DNA from: Bryobacter sp.
GTDB lineage: Bacteria > Acidobacteriota > Terriglobia > Bryobacterales > Bryobacteraceae
NCBI GenBank assembly: GCA_022843625.1
Contig: JALHNH010000019.1
Coordinates: 48,941-112,940 of the forward strand
DNA length: 64,000 nucleotides
Reading direction: 5' to 3'
Part shown: in pieces, positions 9,611 through 18,889 of the stretch
How positions within the stretch are numbered: the stretch's first letter is position 1
How the letters are laid out: each line of letters opens with the position of its first letter
Notes under the pieces: model-generated
Told to the model about the DNA's origin: nothing
The model's input: only the letters and a program-made list of their open reading frames with translations
Databases searched by the model: none
Made by a program: the position numbers and the translations under genes

Positions 9611-10033
9611 ATGCGCAACTTACTGGTGCTTACCGTATTCGCCACCCTCACTGCCAACCTGAGCTTTGCTGAAGTCATCGAACATCCCCGCAACCTCAAA
9701 GAAGAATCCACGATTCAACAGAAGGCCCAGAAGCGCTGGATGTGGAGCGCCCTCGCCCTCACCGCCGCAAGCTTCGCAGACGTACACTCCTCCTGGGGCA
9801 AGGTAGAAGCCAACGGCATCCTGCGCTCTTCTAACGGCACCTTCGGCGCCAAAGGCCTCGGCGTCAAAGCCGGCATGGTCGGCGGCATCCTCCTCGGCCA
9901 GCACTTCCTCGTCAAGACCAACCCCAGGCTCGCCAACACCATGACCTTCGCCAACTACGGCATGGCCGGCCTCAAGCTCTCCGTCGCCGCCCGTAACTAC
10001 AAGATCGATCCTCCCAAATACCTTCTGCGCTAA
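9611..10033 (+). CDS. Small exported/membrane hypothetical protein
   Basis: The 140-residue protein has a cleavable-looking signal (MRNLLVLTVFATLTANLSFA). The charged stretch HPRNLKEESTIQQKAQKR then precedes two weakly hydrophobic Ala/Gly-rich segments (about 43-60 and 75-95). An AAGGAG-like ribosome site (9592-9597) lies 13 bases before ATG 9611. I recognise no named family. Similar short proteins of this composition occur as uncharacterised genes in Acidobacteria. Its TAA overlaps the stop of the convergent amidase gene (CTAA at 10030-10033). Confidence 0.75.
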   Translation: MRNLLVLTVFATLTANLSFAEVIEHPRNLKEESTIQQKAQKRWMWSALALTAASFADVHSSWGKVEANGILRSSNGTFGAKGLGVKAGMVGGILLGQHFLVKTNPRLANTMTFANYGMAGLKLSVAARNYKIDPPKYLLR

Positions 10034-11541
10034 CGCAAGGGCGGAGTCGACGCTGGTGCATGTCGCCACCGGGTCGCCTGTTCATAGGCGTACCCCAGGC
10101 GAATCAGCGTCGACTCCGACCATTCCCGCCCAAAGAAAGTCAGCCCGGCCGGCAGCACACCCCGCGTGTAACCCATCGGAACCTGCACGGATGGAAACCC
10201 GGTAGTCGGAGAAAAGACCTGGCTGTTGTCTCCACCCGCAGTATTCAAGTCCCCAATCAACCGCGGCGGATTGCTCCAGGTTGGATACACATACGCATCG
10301 AGCTTCAGAGCATCCATAGTAGAAGTCACAGCTGCTCCAAAAGCCTTCCGGTAGGCCATCTCTGCCGTACACTCCGCACTCTCCGGCCCATTCACCACCA
10401 CCTTCTCGGCCGACTCAAGCCTCACCTGCACCGACGGATGATACTTCCGCGATTTCAGTACCTCCGCCAAACTCTTCACCGCAACCTTGTCCCCCAGTCC
10501 AGCCAGAAATCGGTTCAGGTCATATTTGAATCCCATACACCCACCAGCCCGCTTCAACCTCTCAATGCCGGATACCTTAGCTGGATCCACAATCACCGCG
10601 CCAGCCTTGCGCAAATCCTCCAGCGCTACCTCAAACACCCGCACCACTTCCGCATCGGTCGAATCCCGCTCATAAGCCTGCCGCAACACACCAATTCGAG
10701 CTCCCTTCAACCCATCCCGCTTCAAAGCCAGCGAATAATTCTCAACCCGAGCCCCAGCCGTCACCGCATCATCCGGATCCTCACCCGCAACTACCTGAAA
10801 CACCGTCACAGCATCTTCCATTGTCCGAGCCATGGGCCCGGCAATATCAGCCAACAAATTCAAAGGAAAAACACCAGCCCTGCTGGTCAACCCCATCGTC
10901 GACCGAATCCCCACAAGCGCCTGATGCGACGACGGCCCACGAATCGAATTCCCCGTATCGCTACCAAGTCCAACTGCCCCAAAGCTAGCCGCAACCGAAG
11001 CAGCCGTACCACCGCTAGACCCCGCCGTCACCCGGTCCAAAGCATAAGGATTGCGGGTATATCCAGGCAGGATCGAGCTGATCGTCTCAACCGGGCTAAA
11101 GGCATACTCAGCCATATTCGACTTGGCCATCACCAGCGCCCCCGCTGCCTTCACCCGTCGCACCTGAAACGCATCCTTGTCGGAAACAAAGCCCGCAAAA
11201 GCAAGCGACCCATTCGCACTCTGCAACCCCGCAGTCAGAAAGTTGTCTTTCACAATCATCGGAATGCAGTGCAAAGGCCCACTAAGCCCCCCAGCCGCAA
11301 ACTTCCGGTCAAGCTCCGCCGCCTCAGCCTCAACCTTCTCGTTCACAACAACAATGGCGTTCAGCGCCGGGCCATTCTTGTCATAGGCATCGATCCGCCT
11401 CTTGTACATCCCCACCAGAGCACGGCAACTCAAAGTGCCAGCCTTCATCGCCGCATGAATTTGAGAGATCGAAGCCTCAGTCACATCAAACTGCGCCGAA
11501 GCTACAAAGGCAAGAAAAAACACAAGTCGTTTCAAAAGCAT
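10030..11541 (-). CDS. Secreted amidase (amidase signature family)
   Basis: With the start at ATG 11541 the 503-residue protein begins with a signal peptide (MLLKRLVFFLAFVASAQ). The longer in-frame extension upstream lacks such a feature and was not used. The amidase-signature Ser-cisSer-Lys triad is intact: Lys98 (MIVKDNF), cis-Ser175 (AGSSGG) and nucleophile Ser199 (GSDTGNSIRGP). The exported location separates it from the GatA subunit of tRNA amidotransferase, which is cytoplasmic. The likely role is hydrolysis of carboxylic amides outside the cytoplasm, with unknown substrate. It lies 19 bases downstream of the GNAT gene on the same strand. Confidence 0.93.
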   Translation of the reverse strand: MLLKRLVFFLAFVASAQFDVTEASISQIHAAMKAGTLSCRALVGMYKRRIDAYDKNGPALNAIVVVNEKVEAEAAELDRKFAAGGLSGPLHCIPMIVKDNFLTAGLQSANGSLAFAGFVSDKDAFQVRRVKAAGALVMAKSNMAEYAFSPVETISSILPGYTRNPYALDRVTAGSSGGTAASVAASFGAVGLGSDTGNSIRGPSSHQALVGIRSTMGLTSRAGVFPLNLLADIAGPMARTMEDAVTVFQVVAGEDPDDAVTAGARVENYSLALKRDGLKGARIGVLRQAYERDSTDAEVVRVFEVALEDLRKAGAVIVDPAKVSGIERLKRAGGCMGFKYDLNRFLAGLGDKVAVKSLAEVLKSRKYHPSVQVRLESAEKVVVNGPESAECTAEMAYRKAFGAAVTSTMDALKLDAYVYPTWSNPPRLIGDLNTAGGDNSQVFSPTTGFPSVQVPMGYTRGVLPAGLTFFGREWSESTLIRLGYAYEQATRWRHAPASTPPLR

Positions 11542-11560
11542 TGAAGAAATGCTAGCAGGC

Positions 11561-12511
11561 TTACCCCGGCCAACTAGGCCAAACATAAGCCGACAACCGC
11601 GTCCGCTCCACATACCCCAAGGCCTCATACAACCGCACTGCCCCACGATTCTCCGCCGTCACCGTCAACGTCGAATACTCACACCCCAGCTCACAAAACT
11701 TAGCCAGCGCCCCCAGCATCATCAGCCTCCCCACACCCTGCTTCCTAACGCCCGGGTCCACACAAAGCTGCGACACATGTCCCACCTTCTCATCCTCGGC
11801 ATCAGACACGCTAGCCAGCAAAGCCCCCACCAATCGCCCATCCTTCCTGTCGCAAACCAGATAAGATGCCTCCGCGCTAAATCCGCCACAAGCCGGATAA
11901 CGAATCATGTTCGACAAATAAACCCGGGCCCGCGCCGGCACCCGGTACTGATCGTTGATATCAGCATCCATATGCCCCCGGTAAGCCCGGTACATCAACT
12001 GCGCCACATCCTCTTCCATCCGCCAGTTCCAGGGCTCAATCCGCAAACCAGCCGGAGCCTCAACCGCGTCCGGCCACTTTGCCGCGCTCAACTCCAGTTC
12101 CATAAACCGGCGCTCATATCGCTCCGCCCGCGGATGCGAATAGGGAAAGCGCAACATCATCGGCTGCGTCTCAAGCCGCCTGGCCTGCGGAAATCGCCGG
12201 ATCGCCTCCACCGTCGAAGCCATCAATAGCCGCTCATTCTCAGCCGTCGCCCGCTCATCACAAACATAGGCATCCCCGATCAGCGCCTTGTTCTCTTCCA
12301 CCACAAAATACGAATACCCAACCACCCGCCTGCCCTCAAGCAAGGCCACCCCACCCAAACTATGCGTCGCAACTAACTGCCTTACCAGCCGCGCCGTACC
12401 AGAAAAATCCCACCGGTACCAGTCGAGGTAGCGCTGCGTTTCTTCTACCAGCAACTCCTCGATCTGGTCCAGATCAATTTCTTCAAGCGCAACTGGCTCT
12501 GGAAAAATCAC
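11561..12511 (-). CDS. GNAT family N-acetyltransferase
   Basis: The 316-residue protein appears to hold two GNAT-like halves. The C-terminal half carries acetyl-CoA motif A (VSQLCVDPGVRKQGVGRLMM, with the RxxGxG-type pyrophosphate loop) and motif B (AVRLYEALGYVERTRLSAYV). The N-terminal half (VVGYSYFVVEENKALIGDAY) looks like a degenerate GNAT fold. The acceptor is unknown. The ATG overlaps the stop of the upstream aminotransferase by four bases (12508-12511), so the two are translationally coupled. Acetylation of an amino acid or small amine is a possible but unproven link. Confidence 0.88.
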   Translation of the reverse strand: MIFPEPVALEEIDLDQIEELLVEETQRYLDWYRWDFSGTARLVRQLVATHSLGGVALLEGRRVVGYSYFVVEENKALIGDAYVCDERATAENERLLMASTVEAIRRFPQARRLETQPMMLRFPYSHPRAERYERRFMELELSAAKWPDAVEAPAGLRIEPWNWRMEEDVAQLMYRAYRGHMDADINDQYRVPARARVYLSNMIRYPACGGFSAEASYLVCDRKDGRLVGALLASVSDAEDEKVGHVSQLCVDPGVRKQGVGRLMMLGALAKFCELGCEYSTLTVTAENRGAVRLYEALGYVERTRLSAYVWPSWPG

Positions 12512-13701
12512 GCACTCAAAAACTGCTTGATACCTGCAATGGCCTGCCGCGTCCGGTGATTGTTCTCGATAAACGCAAAGCGCACATGCCCCTCGCCCAG
12601 TTCTCCAAAGCCGATCCCGGGCGACACGGCAACCTTCGCCTTCTCCAGCATCTGCTTGGTAAATTCAAGCGACCCAATCGCCTTGAACCGCTCTGGAATC
12701 GGGGCCCACAAAAACATACTGCCCTTCGGCTTCTCCACCGGCCAGCCCGCCTTGTTCAACCCACCCACCAGCAAGTCTCTGCGCTTCTGATAGATATTCC
12801 GGATCTTCACCGTGTCTTCTTCACACTCACGCAAGGCAATGATCGAAGCAATCTGCACCGGCTGAAAATTCCCGTAGTCCAGATAGCTCTTGATGCGGCC
12901 CAGTGCCGAAACCATCTTCTTGTTCCCCAGCACAAAGCCCACACGCCAGCCGGCCATGTTGTAGCTTTTGGTCATCGAAAAGATTTCGACGGCATGTTCG
13001 GTAGCACCAGGAATTTGCAGGATGCTCGGCGGCTCATAACCGTCAAAGCCAAAATCGGCATAAGCAAAATCGTGAATCACCATCGTGCCGTGCTTGGCCG
13101 CCAGATTCAGCACATTGCGGAAGAAATCGATCTCCACCGTATGCGTCGTCGGGTTGTGCGGAAAGCTCACCAGAATCGCCTTCGGCTTCTTCACTTCCGT
13201 CTTGTAAACATGCTCCAGACGATTCAAGAACTCATCCGGGCTATTCAGCGGCAGAATGCACGGCGTGCCCTCGGCCATCGTCACACCATACTGATGGATC
13301 GGGTAGCAGGGGTTCGGCAACGCCACAACATCACCCGGCCCAATCACGGCAAACATCAAATGTGCCAGGCCCTCTTTGGCCCCAATCGTCGCAATCGCTT
13401 CCGTATTCGGATCGAGATCCACTCCCCACTTACGCTTGTAGCGTTCGGTTATCGCGAGCCTCAGCTGCGGGATCCCCTTCGACACGCTATAGCGATGATT
13501 CTTCGGGTTCCGGGCCGCTTCAATCAGCTTGTTGACAATGATGCGCGGCGTCGGCCCGTCGGGATTTCCCATCCCAAAGTCCACCACATCCTGCTGGTCT
13601 GCCCGCATTCTAGCCTTCATCTCATTGACGACGGCGAACACATACGGAGGCAGCTTGGCGATGCGGTAAAACTCTTCATTCGATAAAGACATTATTCCCA
13701 T
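12508..13701 (-). CDS. alaC: AlaC-type PLP-dependent aminotransferase (probable alanine transaminase)
   Basis: The 397-residue class I/II aminotransferase has YSVSKGIPQLRLAI and ATIGAKEGLAHLMFAV near residues 71-120. It also has HNPTT (Asn183), HDFAYADFGF (Asp211) and the PLP lysine Lys245 in SMTKSYNMAGWR. The spacing and the DVVDFGMGNPDGPTP opening match AlaC-like enzymes, which form alanine from pyruvate and glutamate. An alternative in the same clade is LL-diaminopimelate or methionine-type aminotransferase, so the substrate is probable, not certain. A second ATG at 13692 could be the true start. It is divergent from the S9 peptidase, with 45 bases between the starts. Confidence 0.85.
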   Translation of the reverse strand: MGIMSLSNEEFYRIAKLPPYVFAVVNEMKARMRADQQDVVDFGMGNPDGPTPRIIVNKLIEAARNPKNHRYSVSKGIPQLRLAITERYKRKWGVDLDPNTEAIATIGAKEGLAHLMFAVIGPGDVVALPNPCYPIHQYGVTMAEGTPCILPLNSPDEFLNRLEHVYKTEVKKPKAILVSFPHNPTTHTVEIDFFRNVLNLAAKHGTMVIHDFAYADFGFDGYEPPSILQIPGATEHAVEIFSMTKSYNMAGWRVGFVLGNKKMVSALGRIKSYLDYGNFQPVQIASIIALRECEEDTVKIRNIYQKRRDLLVGGLNKAGWPVEKPKGSMFLWAPIPERFKAIGSLEFTKQMLEKAKVAVSPGIGFGELGEGHVRFAFIENNHRTRQAIAGIKQFLSA

Positions 13702-13746
13702 TGTAGAAAACGTCTCGCCTCAGGTTGCTACGATGACAATAATTCG

Positions 13747-16053
13747 ATGCAAATTCGTAATCTAGTTGCTATTTCTCTAATCTGCGTCCTCAGCCTGCCC
13801 AGCCAAACGCAGCAGTCCAAACTGACGATTGAAACGATCATGCAGGGCCCCCGCTACAGCGGATACACCCCGTCCAACCTCCGCTGGTCCGGCGACAGTC
13901 AGAAACTCTACTTCAACTGGAAGCGCCACACCGATCCAATCGCAGCACCCATGGACACCTACGTCGTCAACCGCGACGGTAGCAACCTGGTCAAGCTCAC
14001 AGACACGGAAGCCCGCCTCGCCCCTCCAGAGAACTGCACCTACGACGAAGCCCGCAACAAATGCCTCTACACCATATCGGGCGACCTCTGGCTCTACGAC
14101 TTCACCACCGACAAAACCAAGCGCCTCACCGCCACCAGCGACATAGAATCACAACCCCGCTTCCTCCCCGGCGCCAAAGAAATCGCCTACCAGCGCGCAA
14201 ACAACCTCTTCATCCACTCCCTCACCGACGGCGCAATCGAACAGCTCACCGACATCCGCACCGGTAAGCCCTCCCCCGACGAAGAAGAGCCCAAACGAGA
14301 CCCCAAGAAAGAACTCACCGCCCAGGAATTCCTGAAGCAGGAAGAAAAAGACCTGCTCGCCATCGTCAAGCAACGCAAAGAACTCAAAGACGAAGCCCGC
14401 GCCCGCCGCCTCCGTGAAAACCCGCGCAAGCCCTACTATCTCCCGGCCCGCAACATCGCCTCAAGCCTCCGCCTCACTGCCGACAAGGCCCACATCATCG
14501 CGATCCTGAACGAACAACCCGAAGGCGCCAAAACCGCCATCGTCCCCAACTACATCACCGAGTCTGCCTATACCGAAGACCTCCCCGCCCGCACTAAAGT
14601 CGGCGACACCCAGGGAAAGTCCCGCCTCGTCGTAATCGACGTCAAAACCGGCGAAGTAAAACCAGTAGACCTCGCTCTCGGCGAAAAGCCCAAGTCCACC
14701 CGCATCTTCAACCTCGTCCAATCCGAAGACGCCACCAAAGCCGTCTTCATGCTCCGCTCAGACGACAACAAAGACCTCTGGCGCATGGCCCTCGATCCCG
14801 CCACAGCCAAGGCCCGCATCCTCACCCACGATCACGACGACGCCTGGATCGGCGGCCCCGGCATCTTCCGCATCGGCTTCCTCGGCAACCTGGTCTTCTA
14901 CCAAAGCGAAGTCACCGGCTTCAGCCATCTCTATCTCCAACCCTTCGCCGGAGGCGACCCCAAGCCCCTCACCTCAGGCAACTACGAAGTCACAAACGTC
15001 GAGCAGTCCAAAGACAAACTTCTCTTCTACATCACCACCAGTGAAGGCAGCCCCTATGAGCGTCACTTCTATTCGCTCGACCCCTCAAACGGCGTAAGAA
15101 CCAAAATCACAACAGCCCCCGGCGAGCACAACGTAGTTCTATCGCGCGATGAAAACTGGATCGCCGACATCTACAGCTTCACCACCAAACCCGACGAAGT
15201 CTACATCGGCGAGAAGAAGAGCGGAGCGAAGCTGCAGCAAATCACAACCTCCCCGTCCCCCGAATTCCTGGCCCGCAAATGGACAGAACCCACGATTGTC
15301 GAGATTCCGGCCCGGGACGGCAAGAAGATCCCCGGCCACCTCATCAAGCCAGCTGTATCGAAAAAAGGCGGCCCCGCAGTGATCTTCGTCCACGGAGCAG
15401 GCTACCTGCAAAACGTCCACCGCTGGTGGTCCAACTACTTCCGCGAATACATGTTCCACCACATCCTCTCCGCCGCCGGCTACACAGTACTGGACATCGA
15501 CTACCGGGCCAGTTCCGGCTACGGCAGAGACTGGCGCACCGGCATCTACCGCTTCATGGGAGGCAAAGATCTGGAAGATCACTTGGACGCCGCCAAATGG
15601 CTAGCCACAGCCCAAGGCGTCAACCCGAAAAAGATCGGAATCTACGGAGGCAGCTACGGAGGCTTCATCACGCTAATGGCCCTCTTCACCAGCCCCGACA
15701 CCTTCGCCGCAGGAGCCGCCTTAAGGCCAGTAACCGACTGGGCCCACTACAACCACCAATACACCTCAAACATCCTGAACGAGCCCCAGAAAGACGCCGA
15801 AGCCTACCGCAAAAGCAGCCCGATCTACCACGCCAGGGGCCTGAAAAGCGCGCTACTGATTGCCCACGGAATGGTGGATGTAAACGTCCACTACCAGGAC
15901 AGCGTAAGACTAACCCAGCGCCTGATCGAGTTAGGAAAAGAAAACTGGGAACTAGCCAGCTACCCGGTAGAAGACCACGGCTTCGTAGAACCCACAAGCT
16001 GGACCGACGAATACCGCCGCATCTTAAAGCTCTTCGAGAAGAACCTCAAATAG
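13747..16053 (+). CDS. Secreted S9 family (prolyl oligopeptidase/DPP IV-like) peptidase
   Basis: The 768-residue protein has a signal peptide (residues 1 to about 20). An N-terminal beta-propeller region follows, with WD40-like TolB-type repeats such as LRWSGDSQKLYF. The C-terminal alpha/beta-hydrolase domain carries Ser636 in GGSYGG, Asp711 in GMVDVNV and His744 in EDHGF, which together give a complete catalytic triad. A charged Glu/Lys-rich insert (about residues 180-225) interrupts the propeller. S9 enzymes release dipeptides or acyl-amino acids from peptides. Here the site is probably periplasmic or outer membrane. The gene is a single unit, ending five bases before the first of the convergent propeller genes. 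Confidence 0.93.
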   Translation: MQIRNLVAISLICVLSLPSQTQQSKLTIETIMQGPRYSGYTPSNLRWSGDSQKLYFNWKRHTDPIAAPMDTYVVNRDGSNLVKLTDTEARLAPPENCTYDEARNKCLYTISGDLWLYDFTTDKTKRLTATSDIESQPRFLPGAKEIAYQRANNLFIHSLTDGAIEQLTDIRTGKPSPDEEEPKRDPKKELTAQEFLKQEEKDLLAIVKQRKELKDEARARRLRENPRKPYYLPARNIASSLRLTADKAHIIAILNEQPEGAKTAIVPNYITESAYTEDLPARTKVGDTQGKSRLVVIDVKTGEVKPVDLALGEKPKSTRIFNLVQSEDATKAVFMLRSDDNKDLWRMALDPATAKARILTHDHDDAWIGGPGIFRIGFLGNLVFYQSEVTGFSHLYLQPFAGGDPKPLTSGNYEVTNVEQSKDKLLFYITTSEGSPYERHFYSLDPSNGVRTKITTAPGEHNVVLSRDENWIADIYSFTTKPDEVYIGEKKSGAKLQQITTSPSPEFLARKWTEPTIVEIPARDGKKIPGHLIKPAVSKKGGPAVIFVHGAGYLQNVHRWWSNYFREYMFHHILSAAGYTVLDIDYRASSGYGRDWRTGIYRFMGGKDLEDHLDAAKWLATAQGVNPKKIGIYGGSYGGFITLMALFTSPDTFAAGAALRPVTDWAHYNHQYTSNILNEPQKDAEAYRKSSPIYHARGLKSALLIAHGMVDVNVHYQDSVRLTQRLIELGKENWELASYPVEDHGFVEPTSWTDEYRRILKLFEKNLK

Positions 16054-16058
16054 GCCAG

Positions 16059-17474
16059 CTACTGAATCCCGATTTTTGCAACATTGCTCGGCCGCTCCTG
16101 ATCGAGAACCCAAAGAGCCACAGCCGCCCCAGATTCACACTTCTCAGGAATCCTCACATTGATCTGCTGTACCCCATCCAGCCCAGGTGCCGCGCCGAAG
16201 TAAAGCACCTGAGCCAACTTCCCCCCAACGGAAACTCGCGGAGCAAGAAGCCCTGAAGAAATTCCACGAGCATAAATCTCGACCACATCTCCAGCCGCGG
16301 CTCGATCTGCGGCTCCAACCAATCGACTGGTTCCGGCATGCAGCACAGCAGCTTGCCCATCCAGGCTCAGTACCTGCAACGGAACGGGCAGAGCATCCGG
16401 AACGAAGACTTCAGCAGCAGAAACGACATCTCTTTCATCCCCTCCGGCAATCAACACACGTCCATCGCGCAACATAGTGGCGCTATGCCCAATTCGCCGG
16501 GAAGACATGCTGGGTCCGACAATAAATCTACGGGCATTGGTATCAAAAATTTCAGACGACGACTGAGCTTGATAGCTTTGCCCGGTACCGCCAGCAATGA
16601 GCACTCTTCCATCCAAGAGCAAGGTCGCTGTATGACCGCTATGGGCGCGTAACATCGGTGGGCCTGCCCGGCTCGTGCGGCCCAGGGGATCGACAAGATC
16701 TGTCCGATTCGTGCTCACAGTGTAAGAAGTGTAGGCAGCTACTTCAATCTCTTCGGTTCCTCCTGCAATCAAAACAGTTTTGTCTGGCAGTAACGTCATC
16801 GAATGGGACTCCAAGAGCCACGCTGGCCGATAGAATGCCACGTGCTCAATCTTGCCTCCGGGCCGGAACGTGCCCGCTGAAACAGGACTCCCTCCGGCAT
16901 ACAAGAAATGGTCATCATCGGCCATCAATGCCGACTGATAGTCGCCAAATCGTCCTGTTAGCGGCAAAAGACGAAAAGTCTGAGTCTCCGGATCAAACAA
17001 TTCAATTGAGTTTCCTTCCCCGAAAATGAGCACCTGACCGTTTTGCAGAAGATGCGCAGTATGCCGCGATCGCCCTTTAGACGATTCCCGCACCGGCAGA
17101 AACTTCCGGGAGGCCGGATCGAATATCTCAGCTGACTTGGCATGCTCCCCGTCGATTGAGCCTCCAACGATCAAAACACGTCCGTCTGCCATCAATGTGG
17201 CAGTATGATTCTCTCGAGACGGCCGAGGACCTCCCACCTTTTCGACCAACCCAGTCGAGGGATCGTACAACTCCGACTCGATCGAACAACCTTTGCAATT
17301 TGCCCATCCACCTTCAAACAAAACACGTCCGTCAGGCAGCAATGTAGCCGTATGCCCCATCCTTGGCTGCAATACGGCCCCGTCACGTTCAAACCGGTCT
17401 GCCCCAGCGGCAACCCCTAAATTCATCAAGAGCAAGACTGTTGGCAATTTGGATTTGAACCAAAGCGCCGTCAT
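16059..17474 (-). CDS. Secreted kelch-type beta-propeller protein with TIGR03437-like C-terminus (paralogue 1)
   Basis: The 471-residue product has a signal peptide (to about residue 25). About seven kelch-like blades follow, each with the core H(S/T)ATLLxDGRVLIAGG, although blade 3 (NGQVLIFGEG) and blade 4 (HFLYAGG) are degenerate. The C-terminus (about 365-471) contains VSVGGKLAQVLYFG and GLDGVQQINVRIPE, the signature of the Solibacter C-terminal domain. Propellers of this kind may bind carbohydrate or protein, but none here has an evident catalytic site. It is last in the array of five. Its ATG overlaps the stop of paralogue 2 by four bases (17471-17474). It is most similar to paralogue 2. 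Confidence 0.9.
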   Translation of the reverse strand: MTALWFKSKLPTVLLLMNLGVAAGADRFERDGAVLQPRMGHTATLLPDGRVLFEGGWANCKGCSIESELYDPSTGLVEKVGGPRPSRENHTATLMADGRVLIVGGSIDGEHAKSAEIFDPASRKFLPVRESSKGRSRHTAHLLQNGQVLIFGEGNSIELFDPETQTFRLLPLTGRFGDYQSALMADDDHFLYAGGSPVSAGTFRPGGKIEHVAFYRPAWLLESHSMTLLPDKTVLIAGGTEEIEVAAYTSYTVSTNRTDLVDPLGRTSRAGPPMLRAHSGHTATLLLDGRVLIAGGTGQSYQAQSSSEIFDTNARRFIVGPSMSSRRIGHSATMLRDGRVLIAGGDERDVVSAAEVFVPDALPVPLQVLSLDGQAAVLHAGTSRLVGAADRAAAGDVVEIYARGISSGLLAPRVSVGGKLAQVLYFGAAPGLDGVQQINVRIPEKCESGAAVALWVLDQERPSNVAKIGIQ

Positions 17475-18889
17475 TCTCGAACTCCAATCTTCACTACCTG
17501 ACTTGGCCGCTCCTGGTCAAGAATCCAAAGCGGCACATCCGCTCCAGGGGCACACTTCTCGGGAATTCTGACATTGATCTGCTGCACCCCGTCCAGCCCC
17601 GGGGCCGTTCCGAAATAAAGCACCTCAGCCATCTTCCCCCCAATGGAAACTCTCGGGGCAATCAGCCCGGAAGAAATTCCGCGAGCATAAACCTCCACCA
17701 CATCTCCAGTAGCAGCTCGATCCCCAGCTCCAACAAATCTACCGGTTCCGGCATGAAGCACAGCAGCCTGTCCATCCTGGCTCAACACTTGCAGCGTAGC
17801 GGGCAGAACATCCGGAACAAAGAATTCGGCATCAGAAACCACTTCTCCCTCAACCCCTCCAGCAATCAACACACGCCCATCGCGCAAAAAGGTTGCGCTA
17901 TGCCCGTTTCGCTGGAAAGCCAAACTGGGTCCGGAAATAAATCGACGGATACCGCTATCAAAAAATTCAGATGACGACGGAGTTCGATCGTTTCGCCCGT
18001 CCCCACCCGCAATGAGCACTCTTCCATCCATGAGCACTGTAGCGGAGTGAGCGCTCCGGCCACTCAACATCTTCGGTCCATTCCCACTGGTACGGCTCGA
18101 CAGATCCACTAGCGCTGTGCTCTTCGTATTGGTCAAAATCATTGGTGAAAAATAGAACGGGCCCTCAATGAATTCGAGCCCTCCTGCGATCAATACAGAT
18201 TGGTCTGGCAGCAGGATCATCGAATGGGAATCCAGTATCCAACTCAGCCGATAGGAGAGCAGCTGTGCAATTCTTCCATCCAGTGTGAACGTGCCCGCTG
18301 ACCCTTCATCTGCATAAAAGATTCGGTCGTCGCTGATCATCAATCCTCGCGAATAAGGTGCAGAGCCTCCAAATACTTCTATTACTCTGAAGCTCTGTGT
18401 AACCGGGTCGAACACTTCAATTGAGCTTCGGCTATCCACGACAAGCACTCGACCGTCTTTCAGTAATAGCGCCGTATGCCGCGAACGCCCGCGGGACATT
18501 TCCCCCACCAGCAAGAACTTTCCTGAGGCCGGATCGAAGATCTCAGCCGTCTTGGAATTTTCCTCGCCGATATCACCTCCAGCGATTAAGACCCGCCCGT
18601 CCGCCATCAAAGTCGCAGAATGGTGCCTGCGTGATGGTCGAGGCCCACCCACCTTTTCAATCAACCCGGTAGAGGGATCGTACACTTCCGACTCCCTCAG
18701 GCAACCACTGCATTTCGCAAATCCGCCTTCAAACAAAACACGTCCGTCCGGCAGCAACGTAGCCGTATGCCCTGTCCGTGGCTGTAATACGGCTGCGGCA
18801 CCCTCAAACCGGTCTGCTGCAGCAGCAAACCCCAAATTCACCAAAATCAAAACGGATAGAAATTTGGACTTGAACCAAAGTAGCGTCAT
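17471..18889 (-). CDS. Secreted kelch-type beta-propeller protein with TIGR03437-like C-terminus (paralogue 2)
   Basis: The start was set at ATG 18889 (472 residues) because it begins the signal peptide MTLLWFKSKFLSVLILVNLG. It also gives the same 4-base overlap with the upstream gene that is seen at the other array junctions. Signal, C-terminal domain and many blade sequences closely match paralogue 1. Examples are YDPSTGLVEKVGGPRPSR-type blade links and GVQQINVRIPEKC. The blades differ mainly in the surface loops between GG turns, which is where ligand contacts would be expected. No catalytic motif is visible. Confidence 0.9.
   Translation of the reverse strand: MTLLWFKSKFLSVLILVNLGFAAAADRFEGAAAVLQPRTGHTATLLPDGRVLFEGGFAKCSGCLRESEVYDPSTGLIEKVGGPRPSRRHHSATLMADGRVLIAGGDIGEENSKTAEIFDPASGKFLLVGEMSRGRSRHTALLLKDGRVLVVDSRSSIEVFDPVTQSFRVIEVFGGSAPYSRGLMISDDRIFYADEGSAGTFTLDGRIAQLLSYRLSWILDSHSMILLPDQSVLIAGGLEFIEGPFYFSPMILTNTKSTALVDLSSRTSGNGPKMLSGRSAHSATVLMDGRVLIAGGDGRNDRTPSSSEFFDSGIRRFISGPSLAFQRNGHSATFLRDGRVLIAGGVEGEVVSDAEFFVPDVLPATLQVLSQDGQAAVLHAGTGRFVGAGDRAATGDVVEVYARGISSGLIAPRVSIGGKMAEVLYFGTAPGLDGVQQINVRIPEKCAPGADVPLWILDQERPSQVVKIGVRE

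Noticed and set aside
10060..11544. Rightward open frame opposite the amidase
   Set aside because: Antisense shadow; composition is Arg/Pro/His-rich and has no domain, and the amidase triad is intact on the other strand.
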